Positions 8,250-18,294 of a DNA stretch of 64,000 bases are shown here, in pieces (position 1 is the first letter of the stretch; each line of letters opens with the position of its first letter). Location: assembly GCF_004216905.1 (NCBI RefSeq), contig NZ_SGXJ01000007.1:248001-312000 (forward strand). Direction: 5' to 3'. A program made the position numbers and the translations under genes. Origin of the DNA: Kribbella sp. VKM Ac-2569 (GTDB taxonomy: Bacteria; Actinomycetota; Actinomycetes; Propionibacteriales; Kribbellaceae). The notes under the pieces were generated by a model that saw nothing but the letters and a program-made list of their open reading frames with translations, searched no databases and had not been told where the DNA came from.

Positions 8250-8513
8250 ATGACGGCTACGGCTGGGCAATGGCAGTTGCAAGAGGCGAAACAGCATTTC
8301 AGTGAGCTGATCCGGGCAGTCCGGACCGACGGTCCGCAGTTCGTGACAAGGCATGGCCAGCAGGTCGCTGTTGTGCTGGACATCGTGGACTACCGGCGGA
8401 TGATCGGGGTGGAACTGGTGGATTTCAAGAGCTTCCTGGCCTCGGCGCCAGATCTGAGCGGTCTCGAGATCGAGCGCTCGACCGAGCCGGTGCGGCAGGT
8501 CGACTTCGAATGA
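8250..8513 (+). CDS. Phd/YefM-type antitoxin
   Basis: 87 residues in the short antitoxin range. The Phd/YefM fold is recognisable from LQEAKQHFSELIRAVRTDGPQ and the strand QFVTRHGQQVAVVLDIVDYRR. The acidic C-terminal tail (about 60-87) would block the toxin. I chose ATG 8250 because AGAGGTGAT lies just upstream; GTG 8241 or ATG 8244 are alternatives for a leaderless start. Its stop overlaps the toxin start (ATGA). It probably represses the promoter at 8203 together with the toxin. Confidence 0.85.
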   Translation: MTATAGQWQLQEAKQHFSELIRAVRTDGPQFVTRHGQQVAVVLDIVDYRRMIGVELVDFKSFLASAPDLSGLEIERSTEPVRQVDFE

Positions 8514-8920
8514 GCTTTCTGCTCGACACGAACGTGGTGTCGGAGTTCCGCAAGAAGTCGCCAGATGCCGGCGCGGCGGACTGGATCGGCTCGGTCCGGT
8601 CGAGTCAGTTGTATTTGAGTGTTCTCGTGGTCGGAGAGATCAAGCAGGGTGTCGAGCGGCTCGCGGCCAGGGACCCGAAGCAGGCCGCCTCGATCGAGGA
8701 CTGGAGGCAGCGGCTGGTCCGGGGGTATGCGGACCGGATCGTCCCGGTGTCCCTGGAGGTCGCCGAGGCCTGGGGTCGTCTGAACGCGGCCGGCCCGCTC
8801 CCGCTGGTCGACGGGCTGATGGCCGCGACTGCACTCGTCCACGACTGGACATTCGTTACCCGCAACGCCGCCGACGTCGAGCGCACCGGCGTCCGGTTGC
8901 TGAACCCCTTCTACAACTGA
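8510..8920 (+). CDS. VapC/FitB-type PIN-domain toxin
   Basis: 136-residue PIN ribonuclease. Conserved acidic residues are D6 (LLDTNVVSE), E43 (VVGEIKQG) and D101 (LVDGLMAATA), with an N/D-containing segment VTRNAADVE closing the active site. Together they bind Mg for RNA cleavage, typically of tRNA or rRNA. The 4-base overlap with the antitoxin gene couples translation and fits a type II cassette. All catalytic positions are intact, so it is probably functional; the RNA target is unknown. Confidence 0.87.
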   Translation: MSFLLDTNVVSEFRKKSPDAGAADWIGSVRSSQLYLSVLVVGEIKQGVERLAARDPKQAASIEDWRQRLVRGYADRIVPVSLEVAEAWGRLNAAGPLPLVDGLMAATALVHDWTFVTRNAADVERTGVRLLNPFYN

Positions 8921-8963
8921 GACCGCTGTCCGGAGGGCGAACTCGGCGTGAAAGAATCGGGGC

Positions 8964-10159
8964 ATGCTGCGCTGGCTCACCGCCGGCGAGTCGCACGGAC
9001 AAGCGCTCGTCGCCGTACTCGAAGGTCTTCCCGCAGGCGTTGAGGTCACCACGGATGACGTGGCCGACGCCCTGGCTCGTCGTCGGCTGGGGTACGGCCG
9101 CGGCGCCCGGATGAAGTTCGAGCGGGACGAGGTGACGTTCGTCGGCGGCTTCCGGCACGGGCTGACTCTCGGTAGCCCGTGCGCGATCCAGGTCGGGAAC
9201 ACCGAGTGGCCCAAGTGGGAGCAGGTGATGAGCGCCGACCCGGTCGATCAGGACACGCTCGACGGCCTGGCCCGGAACGCGCCGCTGACCCGCCCGCGGC
9301 CCGGCCACGCCGACCTGGCCGGCATGCAGAAGTACGGGTTCGACGAGGCCCGCCCGGTGCTCGAGCGCGCCAGCGCCCGCGAGACCGCGGCCCGCGTCGC
9401 GCTCGGTGAGGTCGCGGCCCGCTTCCTCCGCCAGGCGTACGGCGTGACGATCGTCAGCCACGTCGTCGAACTCGGCACCGTCAAGGCGCCGTACGGCGTG
9501 ATTCCGGCGTACGGCGATGTCGCGGCGCTGGACGCGGACCCGGTCCGCTGCCTCGACCAGGATGCGAGCAAGCAGATGGTCGCCGAGATCGACGCCGCGC
9601 AGAAGGCCGGCGACACGCTCGGCGGCGTCGTCGAGGTCGTCGTCGACGGACTCCCGCCGGGCCTCGGCAGCTACGTGCACTGGGACCGCCGCCTCGACTC
9701 CAAGCTGGCCGGCGCGCTGATGGGCATCCAGGCGATCAAGGGCGTCGAGCTCGGCGACGGCTTCGAGCTGGCCCGGACGCCGGGCTCCAAGGCGCACGAC
9801 GAGATCGTCGCCGAGGACGGCTCGGTCCGCCGGACCAGCGGCCGTTCGGGTGGCACCGAGGGCGGTATGAGCACCGGCGAGACGCTCCGGGTCCGCGCCG
9901 CGATGAAGCCGATCGCGACCGTCCCGCGCGCCCTGCGCACGATCGACACCGCCACCGGCGAGGCCGCTGCCGCGCACCACCAGCGCTCGGACGTCTGCGC
10001 CGTACCAGCCGCCGGCATCGTCGCCGAGGCGATGGTCGCGCTGGTCCTGGCCGACGTCTCGCTGGAGAAGTTCGGCGGCGACTCGGTCGGGGAGACCGCG
10101 CGCAACCACCAGTCGTACCTGGCGAACCTGCCGAAGACGATCACCCCGCGGGAGTGGGA

Positions 10160-10163
<4 letters not shown>
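8964..10163 (+). CDS. aroC: Chorismate synthase
   Basis: 399 residues; converts 5-enolpyruvylshikimate-3-phosphate to chorismate using reduced FMN. N-terminal [17 protein letters not shown], the RPGHADL segment near residue 113 and GRSSGGTEGG-like ([15 protein letters not shown]) near 292 are family signatures. The gene starts at ATG 8964 and its stop overlaps aroK by 4 bases (GTGA). The aroC-aroK-aroB order is the standard actinobacterial shikimate operon. Confidence 0.97.
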
Positions 10164-11748
<1,585 letters not shown>

Positions 11749-11962
11749 CCCCCACCCCGGCGGTCCCCCGCGTCCTGTCCCGCGGCCCCGCACGGGGTGC
11801 TACGGCTTCGCGTCCTGGGCTGTGGCTCGGCTACCCGAGATGTGGGTAGGCGAGGTGTGTGGTGGCGTGGGTTGTGGGGGTGGGGGTGTCCGGATGCGGT
11901 CAGATGGCGGGCGGTGGGTTGTGGAATGTGGGGTGGGGCGCGGAGGATGCTGGGGATGCCTC

Positions 11963-11976
11963 GGAAAGGGCTTTCC
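11963..11976. promoter_or_regulatory. LacI-operator-like palindrome over the ribosome-binding site
   Basis: GGAAAGGGCTTTCC has perfect 6-bp arms around two bases. It overlaps the purine-rich ribosome-binding site (GGAAAGGG) of the dehydrogenase gene starting at 11979. LacI-family operators in actinobacteria often have this GAAAG/CTTTC form with a CG centre; the GG centre here departs from that. No LacI gene is adjacent. Confidence 0.4.
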
Positions 11977-11978
11977 AT

Positions 11979-13070
11979 ATGAGTGAGCGCAAGTATCGGA
12001 TCGCGATCGTCGGGACCGGAGGGATTGCCGCCTCGCATGCGCGGGCTGTTGCGGCGTTGCCTGAGCGGGCCGAGTTGGTTGCGGCCGTCGATGTCGATCT
12101 GGATCGGGCGAAGGAGTTCGCCGCCCAGTGGAACATCCCGGCGACGTACCCGAGCCTGACAGACCTCCTCGCCGCCGGCCAGGTCGACCTGGTCCATCTG
12201 TGTACGCCGCCGAACTCGCACGTCCCGTTGGCCGCCGAGTGCCTCGCCGCGGATGTCGACGTGTACATGGAGAAGCCGCCGACCCTGTCGCTCGACGAGT
12301 TCGATGCCCTGGTGGCCGCGGAGGAGAAGTCCGCGGCGCAGGTGGCGTGCGTGTTCCAGCACCGCTTCGGCTCCGGCGCGGTCCGGCTGCGCGAACTGCT
12401 GGCCGACGGCGTCCTCGGACGCCCGTTGGTTGCCCTGTGCAACACCGTCTGGTATCGCGACGACGCGTACTTCGCCGTGCCCTGGCGCGGCACGTTCGAC
12501 GTCGAGGGTGGCGGCCCGACGATGGGCCACGGGATCCACCAGTACGACCTGCTGCTCTCGATCCTCGGCCCGTGGGAGAAGGTGACCGCGCTCGCCGCCC
12601 GGCAGGCGCGACCGACGCAGACCGAGGATGTATCGATGGCGCTCGTGACGTTCGAGAACGGCGCGGTGGCGTCGGTCGTGAACTCGCTGGTCTCCGCGCG
12701 CCAGACCTCCCAGCTCCGCTTCGACTGCGAGAACGCGACCGTGGAGTTGGAGCACCTGTACGGGTACAAGAACCCCGACTGGACCATCACGCCCGCTCCC
12801 GGCCACGAAGAGATCGCCACCGCGTGGTCGACCGACCTGCCGGATGTGGCGAGCGGTCACACCGCACAGCTCGCGGCGATCCTCGACGCCAAGGCTGCGG
12901 GCGAACCCACCCCGGTCACGCTGGCCGAGGCACGCAACACGCTCGAACTCGCCGCGGCCATCTATGCCTCCGCGTTCACCGACAAGCCGATCCGCCGCGG
13001 TGAGCTCGCGCACGGTACGCCGTACGCGCAACGCATGGGCGGCCCCGGCGCCCCCTGGAGCAACAACTAG
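11979..13070 (+). CDS. Gfo/Idh/MocA family dehydrogenase
   Basis: 363-residue NAD(P)-dependent sugar or inositol-type oxidoreductase. The Rossmann motif IAIVGTGGIAASHARA is at the N-terminus. The EKPPTLS motif (about residue 98), containing the catalytic-type lysine, and the GGGPTMGHGIHQYDLL segment, with the usual active-site histidine, follow. ATG 11979 was chosen over a longer upstream frame because homology begins there and a ribosome-binding site precedes it. The substrate cannot be told from sequence. The gene stands alone between aroB and a convergent helicase gene. Confidence 0.86.
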   Translation: MSERKYRIAIVGTGGIAASHARAVAALPERAELVAAVDVDLDRAKEFAAQWNIPATYPSLTDLLAAGQVDLVHLCTPPNSHVPLAAECLAADVDVYMEKPPTLSLDEFDALVAAEEKSAAQVACVFQHRFGSGAVRLRELLADGVLGRPLVALCNTVWYRDDAYFAVPWRGTFDVEGGGPTMGHGIHQYDLLLSILGPWEKVTALAARQARPTQTEDVSMALVTFENGAVASVVNSLVSARQTSQLRFDCENATVELEHLYGYKNPDWTITPAPGHEEIATAWSTDLPDVASGHTAQLAAILDAKAAGEPTPVTLAEARNTLELAAAIYASAFTDKPIRRGELAHGTPYAQRMGGPGAPWSNN

Positions 13071-13073
13071 GCC

Positions 13074-15047
13074 CTACCTCCCGAGTTCGGGCGGGAGCTC
13101 CCGGCTGTGCAGGATGTCCAGCCGGGATACGGCCCGGGTGAGGACGACGTACAGGCGATTGAGGCCGCGGGTCTCGGAGGCGACGATCTCGGCCGGCTCG
13201 AGTGCGATCACATGGTCGTACTCGAGCCCCTTCGCCAGGCTCGCCGGTACGACGGCCACCCGGCCGTCACCGTCCGCCGCCGACGTCTCGATCCCGTCCG
13301 CCTTCAACGCATCGCTCACCGCCGGCAACTGGTGATCGGCGGCGATGACACCGATCGAGCCCTCGACAGAGAGCGCTCTCCGGATGTTCTCGACGCACGC
13401 GGCCGCGAGGTCGTCGACGTGGGTGATGGTGAGTTCGCCGTCGGAGCGGAACGACGTGGTCGGTGGGACCGCGACGTCGAGTGCTTCCAGCAGACGGTTC
13501 GCCAGCTCGACGACCGTCGCCGGGACGCGGAACCCGGTGCTCAGAGCAACGATCTCCGCCGCCGGCTTCCCGAGGTGCGCGAGTTGCGTTACCCAGTCGT
13601 GAGCGGCCCACGCCGTCGTACCTTGTGCAAGATCGCCGAGCACTGTGATCGAGGTGTGCTCGCTCCGCCGCGCGATCGCCCGGCACTGCATTGGGGAGAG
13701 GTCCTGCGCCTCGTCCACGATCACGTGGCCGTACGTCGGAGAGCGCTCCAGCAACGCGCTCACCTCGTCGAGCAGTACGGCGTCCGCGGCCGTCCAGCGC
13801 GCGCTCTTCGCCTTGCGCGGGCGCGACCACGCGATGGCTCGCTGCTCCTCCGCCGTCAGGATGCCCACCTGACTGGGATCGCTCAGATACTCGGCCAGCA
13901 CCTCGTCCGCCTTCAACCCCGGCCACACTTCCTCGACGTACGGCGTCACCGCCCGCGCCATCCGCCGAAGCCAGACGCCGTTGCAGTTCTGCCCGCGCGC
14001 CTCGGCCTGACGTTGTACCGCGGCGACCAGCCGCGCGATCACCCGCTCGCGTCCGGTCAGGTACGTCGTGGCCTCGGCCTCAGCCACCATCTCCGCGAAC
14101 TCGTGCTGATTGACCCGCCACTTGTACGACTCGTCCCGTACTACGACCGCCTGTACCGGCCGCCCGATCCGGCCGTAGACCGCTCTCCGAAGGATCTCGG
14201 CCATCCGTACGTCGTGCTTGATCGCGGCCGCCACCGGATCATCGACCGCCCGTACTTCGCGATCCAGCAGTTGCTCGATCGTGGTCTGCTCCACGTCCAC
14301 CTCGCCGAGCGTCGGGAGTACGGCGGAGATGTAGTGCAGGAACGCCCGGTTCGGGCCGAGCACGAGGACACCGTTGCGTTCGAGCCGCGACCGGTGCGCA
14401 TACAGGAGGTAGGCGGCGCGGTGCAGGCCGACTGCGGTCTTGCCGGTCCCCGGTGCGCCCTGGATGCAGACCGAGACGTCGAGGCCGGTCCGGACGAGCG
14501 TGTCCTGCTCGGGCTGGATCGTGGCGACGATGTCCCGCATCGGACCCACACGGGCCCGCTCGATCTCCCGCCGTACGAGCTCACTGGCCGATGACGGTGT
14601 ACCCGTCTGCAGGTGTTCGTCCTCGAAGCTCGTCAGCCGGTTGCCCGACCAGCCGAAGCGGCGGCGGGTGTCGATCCCACGCGGCTCGACGGCGGACGCC
14701 TGGTAGAACGTGGCCGACACCGGCGCGCGCCAGTCGATCACCATCGGCGGGCGGCCGATCGCGTCCGAGATGTGCCGGCGGCCGAGGTAATACGTCTGGC
14801 GGCGGTGCTCGCCGGCCGCGGGGTCCGTGTCGGCGTACGCGATCACGCCGAAGAACGGCGGGTTGTCGCCCTCCTCGCCCATGTCCCGCGCCAGCGTCTT
14901 GAGGTAGAAGCCCAGCCGCTCGGCGGTGTACCGGTCACCCCAGGTGTCCTCGCCGACGACCACGTTCTCCCGCGCGCCGGCGACCATCCGCCGCAGTGCC
15001 TCCCGGCAACGTTCGGCGTACGCGCGTTCCTGGTCGAGATCCCTCAT
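13074..15047 (-). CDS. HelD-like UvrD/Rep-family helicase
   Basis: 657 residues. An N-terminal helical arm (DQERAYAERCREALRRM) precedes a superfamily 1 ATPase with Walker A GAPGTGKT (197-204), Walker B VIVDEAQDLS, and a C-terminal GLEYDHVIALEP motif. This is the pattern of actinobacterial HelD/HelR proteins, which recycle stalled RNA polymerase and in some species give rifampicin tolerance. It is divergent from a TetR regulator with a 23-bp palindrome between them, so it is probably TetR-controlled. The start is ATG with GGAGGGG just upstream. Assignment to HelD rather than another UvrD-like helicase is an inference from the N-terminal arm and overall pattern. Confidence 0.78.
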   Translation of the reverse strand: MRDLDQERAYAERCREALRRMVAGARENVVVGEDTWGDRYTAERLGFYLKTLARDMGEEGDNPPFFGVIAYADTDPAAGEHRRQTYYLGRRHISDAIGRPPMVIDWRAPVSATFYQASAVEPRGIDTRRRFGWSGNRLTSFEDEHLQTGTPSSASELVRREIERARVGPMRDIVATIQPEQDTLVRTGLDVSVCIQGAPGTGKTAVGLHRAAYLLYAHRSRLERNGVLVLGPNRAFLHYISAVLPTLGEVDVEQTTIEQLLDREVRAVDDPVAAAIKHDVRMAEILRRAVYGRIGRPVQAVVVRDESYKWRVNQHEFAEMVAEAEATTYLTGRERVIARLVAAVQRQAEARGQNCNGVWLRRMARAVTPYVEEVWPGLKADEVLAEYLSDPSQVGILTAEEQRAIAWSRPRKAKSARWTAADAVLLDEVSALLERSPTYGHVIVDEAQDLSPMQCRAIARRSEHTSITVLGDLAQGTTAWAAHDWVTQLAHLGKPAAEIVALSTGFRVPATVVELANRLLEALDVAVPPTTSFRSDGELTITHVDDLAAACVENIRRALSVEGSIGVIAADHQLPAVSDALKADGIETSAADGDGRVAVVPASLAKGLEYDHVIALEPAEIVASETRGLNRLYVVLTRAVSRLDILHSRELPPELGR

Positions 15048-15060
15048 CCACCCCTCCGCG

Positions 15061-15083
15061 AAAGATTAACCCGGTCAATCTTT
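15061..15083. promoter_or_regulatory. TetR-type operator between the helicase and tetR genes
   Basis: A 23-bp palindrome with 10 of 11 base pairs matching: left half AAAGATTAACC, right half GGTCAATCTTT around a central C. It lies 14 bases upstream of both the leftward helicase start (15047) and the rightward TetR start (15097), so one bound dimer or dimer pair could silence both. Confidence 0.75.
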
Positions 15084-15096
15084 TGCCTAGGTTAAC

Positions 15097-15687
15097 ATGA
15101 TCGTTGTGACCGGACTCCGCGAACGCAAGAAGCAGCAGACGCACGACGCCTTGTCGCAGGCGGCGATCGCGCTGTTCCTCGAGCTCGGCTTCGACGAGGT
15201 GCCGGTCGCCGACATCGCGGCCGCCGCCGACGTGTCCAAGCCGACCCTGTTCAAGTACTTCCCGACGAAGGAAGACCTGGTCATGCACCGGATCGCGGAC
15301 CACTGGCGGGAGGCGGCCCGGATCGTCCGCACGTCGCCGGCGCCGCCGGTCGAGGTGCTGCGCGACCACTTCCGCACCGGCCTCACCGAGCGGGAGCCGA
15401 CGACCGGGCTGAACGACCACCCGCAGGTCGTTGCCTACTACAACCTCGTCTTCGGTACGCCGGCCCTCGCGACCCGGCTGCGCGCGTTCATGGACGACGA
15501 CGAGAGAGCGCTCACCGAGGTTCTCGGTGGTGATCTCACCGCGGAGTTGCTGTCCGCGCAATTGCTGTCGACGCAGCGGATCCTCGCCTACCGCAACTGG
15601 CTGGCCATCTCCGGCGGGCAGTCCGCCGCGGAGCGCTACCCGACCGCGGTCGCGGAGGCTGACGTGGCATTCGAGCGACTAGGGTGA
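15097..15687 (+). CDS. TetR family transcriptional regulator
   Basis: 196 residues. The N-terminal DNA-binding domain fits Tet[19 protein letters not shown], then [19 protein letters not shown], the recognition-helix segment ending in the conserved KxYF-type motif ([10 protein letters not shown]). The C-terminal ligand domain is variable. Start is ATG 15097, with GTG 15106 possible. It faces the HelD-like gene across a 23-bp palindrome, its likely operator. The stop overlaps aroQ (TGATG), so the operon continues into a core gene. Confidence 0.88.
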   Translation: MIVVTGLRERKKQQTHDALSQAAIALFLELGFDEVPVADIAAAADVSKPTLFKYFPTKEDLVMHRIADHWREAARIVRTSPAPPVEVLRDHFRTGLTEREPTTGLNDHPQVVAYYNLVFGTPALATRLRAFMDDDERALTEVLGGDLTAELLSAQLLSTQRILAYRNWLAISGGQSAAERYPTAVAEADVAFERLG

Positions 15688-16139
15688 TGGCTGTGACGGA
15701 TGTGAGCAGGCGGGTGCTGGTACTGAACGGGCCGAACCTCGGGCGGCTGGGTTCGCGGGAGCCGGAGAAGTACGGTACGACGACGTTCGCGGACCTGGTC
15801 GGGGTGTGCGAGAAGACCGGTGCCGAGCTCGGGTTCGAGGTCGACGTACGGCAGACCGACGACGAGGCCGAGCTGGTCGGCTGGCTGCACGAGGCCGCGG
15901 ACGGCCGGACTCCCGTCGTCCTCAACCCGGCCGCGTTCACGCACTACTCGTATGCGCTGCGGGATGCGATCGCGCAGCGGACCGCTCCGTTGATCGAGAT
16001 CCACCTGACCAATCCGGCCACTCGCGAGGAGTTCCGGCACACCAGTGTGGTCGCCGGGGTGGCGACCGGGACCATCGCCGGCTTCGGGCTCGACTCGTAC
16101 CGGCTCGCGCTCCGCGCGCTCACCACCCTCGATTCATAA
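15687..16139 (+). CDS. aroQ: 3-dehydroquinate dehydratase, type II
   Basis: 150 residues, the usual size of the dodecameric type II enzyme that forms 3-dehydroshikimate. The N-terminal [21 protein letters not shown] contains the flexible-lid arginine and catalytic tyrosine. [16 protein letters not shown] and the [18 protein letters not shown] segment supply substrate-binding residues and the catalytic histidine. ATG 15687 overlaps the TetR stop by one base. It is separated from aroCKB by 4 kb of accessory genes. Confidence 0.95.
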   Translation: MAVTDVSRRVLVLNGPNLGRLGSREPEKYGTTTFADLVGVCEKTGAELGFEVDVRQTDDEAELVGWLHEAADGRTPVVLNPAAFTHYSYALRDAIAQRTAPLIEIHLTNPATREEFRHTSVVAGVATGTIAGFGLDSYRLALRALTTLDS

Positions 16140-16163
16140 CCAACCTGCCCTTTCGGGCATCAG

Positions 16164-16868
16164 ATGGTTGTGACGACACAACAGGTGGGGGAACCTCTCG
16201 GTCAGCAGCACCGTATTCCGGTCTGGGTCAAGGCACTCGACCCGCTGTCGCAGTTCGGGCTGGTGCACACGCTGGGGCAGCGCCCGGAGATCAGCCTGAT
16301 CGGTGACGCCGACCTGGCAGCGCAGCTGCCCGCGCAGTCGGCCGACAAGCGCACCGCCCCGCCAGTGGTTGCGTTGGTCGCAGTCGACTCGCTGGACGCC
16401 GGTGCCGTTCAGGTACTGCGGGGCGCGACGCAGCGGGGCTGCCGTCGGGCTGTGCTGATCGGTAGCACGATCGACGACGAAGCGCTGATGACGGCGGTCG
16501 AGCTGGGGGTCTCCGGCGTACTACGGCGTACCGAAGCGACCGGTGACCGGATTGTGCACCTGGTGCAGGCCGCCGCTGTGGGTGACGGCAGCCTGCCTCC
16601 GGACCTGCTGGGACGGCTGCTCGGTCAGGTGTCGCGGATGCAGCGGCACGTACTGGCACCGCGAGGACTGTCCCACACCGTTCTGTCCGACCGGGAGACC
16701 CAGGTACTGCGACTGGTCGCAGACGGCATGGACACGCAGGAGATCGCCCGGGAGCTGTCCTACTCGGAGCGCACGGTCAAGAACGTCCTCCACGACGTCA
16801 CCAGCCGCCTGCAGCTCAGGAACCGCTCCCACGCCGTCGCCTATGCGCTGCGCGAAGGCCTGATCTGA
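16164..16868 (+). CDS. LuxR-family regulator with degenerate receiver
   Basis: 234 residues. The C-terminal 60 residues are a standard LuxR/NarL HTH (LSDRETQVLRLVADGM, then QEIARELSYSERTVKNVL). The first 150 residues look like a receiver fold, but the usual acidic pocket is poorly conserved; VALVAVDSLDAG stands where the phospho-aspartate strand would be. No histidine kinase is adjacent. It may respond to a ligand or act constitutively. The last 348 bases are also open on the opposite strand as the continuation of an exporter frame. Confidence 0.78.
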   Translation: MVVTTQQVGEPLGQQHRIPVWVKALDPLSQFGLVHTLGQRPEISLIGDADLAAQLPAQSADKRTAPPVVALVAVDSLDAGAVQVLRGATQRGCRRAVLIGSTIDDEALMTAVELGVSGVLRRTEATGDRIVHLVQAAAVGDGSLPPDLLGRLLGQVSRMQRHVLAPRGLSHTVLSDRETQVLRLVADGMDTQEIARELSYSERTVKNVLHDVTSRLQLRNRSHAVAYALREGLI

Positions 16869-17720
16869 CGCAGGTCGTAGCTGTGCAAACACAAGGGCTA
16901 CCAGCACGATGAGGCCGCCGACTGCCTGCAGTGCGGTGAGGTGCTGCGCGAGGGCCAGCCAGCCCACTGTGGTGGCTACTACTGGGCTCAGTAGGCCCAG
17001 GAACGTGACCTCGGTCGGAACGAGTTCCCGGAGTCCACGAAACCACAGTGCGTAGGCGACTGCCGACCCGAACAGCGCCAGGTATGCATAGCCAGCGACG
17101 TTCCGCAGTGTGAAGGCGGGGAATGCACCTTCGACCAGGAAGGCCACTGGTAGGAGCACCAGCCCGCCAGCGACGAGCTGCCAACCAGTAGTGGCCAGCA
17201 GGGGAGCAGGTGACGTCCAGCGCTTGCTGAGTACGACGCCGAACGCCATGACAACTGCAGCGCCGGCGGCCGCGAGTACGCCCCACGTGTCGAGCCGTGC
17301 AGTTGCCCGCAGTACCAGCAGACCGACGCCGAACACGCCTGCCAGCGCAGTGAAAACGGTGCGCAGCGACAGCCGTTGCCGCAGCAGACCAGCAGACAGC
17401 AAAGCGACCAGTAGCGGCTGGATCGCACCGACGGTCGCAGCCACGCCACCTGGCAGCCGGTACGCACCAACGAACAGCAGTGCGTTGAAGGCGCCGATGT
17501 TGAGCGTGCCGAGCACCAGCGAGCGCCACCACCAGCTGCCGCGCGGCAGGACACGGGTGATCGCGACGAGCAGGAGGCCCGCCGGCAACGCGCGCAGGAG
17601 CGCGGCCAGCAGAGGGCGGTGGGGCGGGAGGAACTCGGTGGTCACCACGTAGGTGGTGCCCCAGAGCATCGGCGCGATCGCCGTGGTCAGGAGAATGGTC
17701 GAGCGTCGATTGCTTAGCAC
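16521..17720 (-). CDS. EamA/DMT family exporter with antisense-encoded tail
   Basis: About ten hydrophobic helices in two EamA repeats (TAIAPMLWGTTYVVTTEFLP at the start, later GSAVAYALWFRGL) identify a drug/metabolite transporter. The EamA homology ends near FAQLRPASDQAFAQ, at the luxR stop, but the first in-frame stop is at 16521. This gives 399 residues with a roughly 115-residue non-membrane tail read antisense to luxR. Family members usually have about 300 residues. The start is taken as GTG 17720, inside the MarR-type palindrome; TTG 17774 is an alternative. Likely regulated by the divergent MarR gene. Confidence 0.75.
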   Translation of the reverse strand: MLSNRRSTILLTTAIAPMLWGTTYVVTTEFLPPHRPLLAALLRALPAGLLLVAITRVLPRGSWWWRSLVLGTLNIGAFNALLFVGAYRLPGGVAATVGAIQPLLVALLSAGLLRQRLSLRTVFTALAGVFGVGLLVLRATARLDTWGVLAAAGAAVVMAFGVVLSKRWTSPAPLLATTGWQLVAGGLVLLPVAFLVEGAFPAFTLRNVAGYAYLALFGSAVAYALWFRGLRELVPTEVTFLGLLSPVVATTVGWLALAQHLTALQAVGGLIVLVALVFAQLRPASDQAFAQRIGDGVGAVPELQAAGDVVEDVLDRALRVGQLPGDLLRVHAVCDQSQYLGLPVGQNGVGQSSRCQYVPLHPRHLTEQPSQQVRRQAAVTHSGGLHQVHNPVTGRFGTP

Positions 17721-17745
17721 TAAGATAAAGTATCTCAGCGCTAAG
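17713..17745. promoter_or_regulatory. MarR-type 33-bp palindromic operator
   Basis: 13 of 16 base pairs match. The outer half-sites are CTTAGCAC (17713-17720) and GCGCTAAG (17738-17745); the inner are AGATA and TATCT. A further half-site CGCTAAG is at 17765-17771, and attgcttagc (17709-17718) has an exact inverted copy at 17766-17775. It covers the exporter start and precedes marR. Confidence 0.75.
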
Positions 17746-17794
17746 AAACTTTCAAGTCCCTCACCGCTAAGCAATCTGCCGCTAGGGTGGGTGC

Positions 17795-18292
17795 ATGGCA
17801 GATCACGTCGACCTGGTGCTCGAGCAGTGGCGGGCGCGGCGGCCCGACCTGGATCCGTCGCCGATGGGGATCATCGGGCGGATGAGCCGCCTCGGCGCGC
17901 TGTTCGACGCCGAGCTGCGGCGGAACTTCGGCAAGCACGACCTCGACCGCGCATCCTTCGACGTACTGGCGACCCTGCGGCGCAGCAACGCCGAGCACAG
18001 CCTGACGCCGGCCGGGCTGATGCACTCGTCGATGGTTACGTCGGGAGCAATCAGCCAGCGCCTGGATCGGCTGGAGGCTCGAGGACTGGTGACGCGCGCA
18101 CCGAGTGAGACCGACCGCCGTGGCGTGCTGGTGACCCTGACGTCCGAGGGCCTAGAGCTGATCGACAAGGTGCTGCCGACACACATTGACACCGAGTCGC
18201 AGCTACTCGCCGGCCTGTCGGCGGCTGAACGCGAGCAACTGGCAGGTCTGCTGCGGACGTTGCTGGAGTCGCTCGGGGACAAGCGGGGCTAG
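17795..18292 (+). CDS. MarR family transcriptional regulator
   Basis: 165 residues with a MarR winged helix: a dimerisation helix around GIIGRMSRLGALFDAELRR, recognition region MVTSGAISQRLDRLEARGLV, and wing with APSETDRRGVLVTLT (the conserved DxRG-type motif). ATG 17795 follows TAGGGT (17784-17789), a possible -10, so the leader is short. It is divergent from an EamA exporter over a long palindrome, the classic arrangement for a ligand-relieved repressor of an efflux gene. The methyltransferase gene starts 2 bases after its stop and may be co-transcribed. Confidence 0.9.
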   Translation: MADHVDLVLEQWRARRPDLDPSPMGIIGRMSRLGALFDAELRRNFGKHDLDRASFDVLATLRRSNAEHSLTPAGLMHSSMVTSGAISQRLDRLEARGLVTRAPSETDRRGVLVTLTSEGLELIDKVLPTHIDTESQLLAGLSAAEREQLAGLLRTLLESLGDKRG

Positions 18293-18294
18293 GC

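Noticed and set aside
13107-14594. 495-codon open frame opposite the HelD-like gene.
   Set aside because: Composition is that of an antisense shadow (R/D/P rich) and the helicase frame has all motifs.
16147-16158. gccctttcgggc stem-loop between aroQ and luxR as a terminator.
   Set aside because: Only a 4-bp stem; too weak to call.
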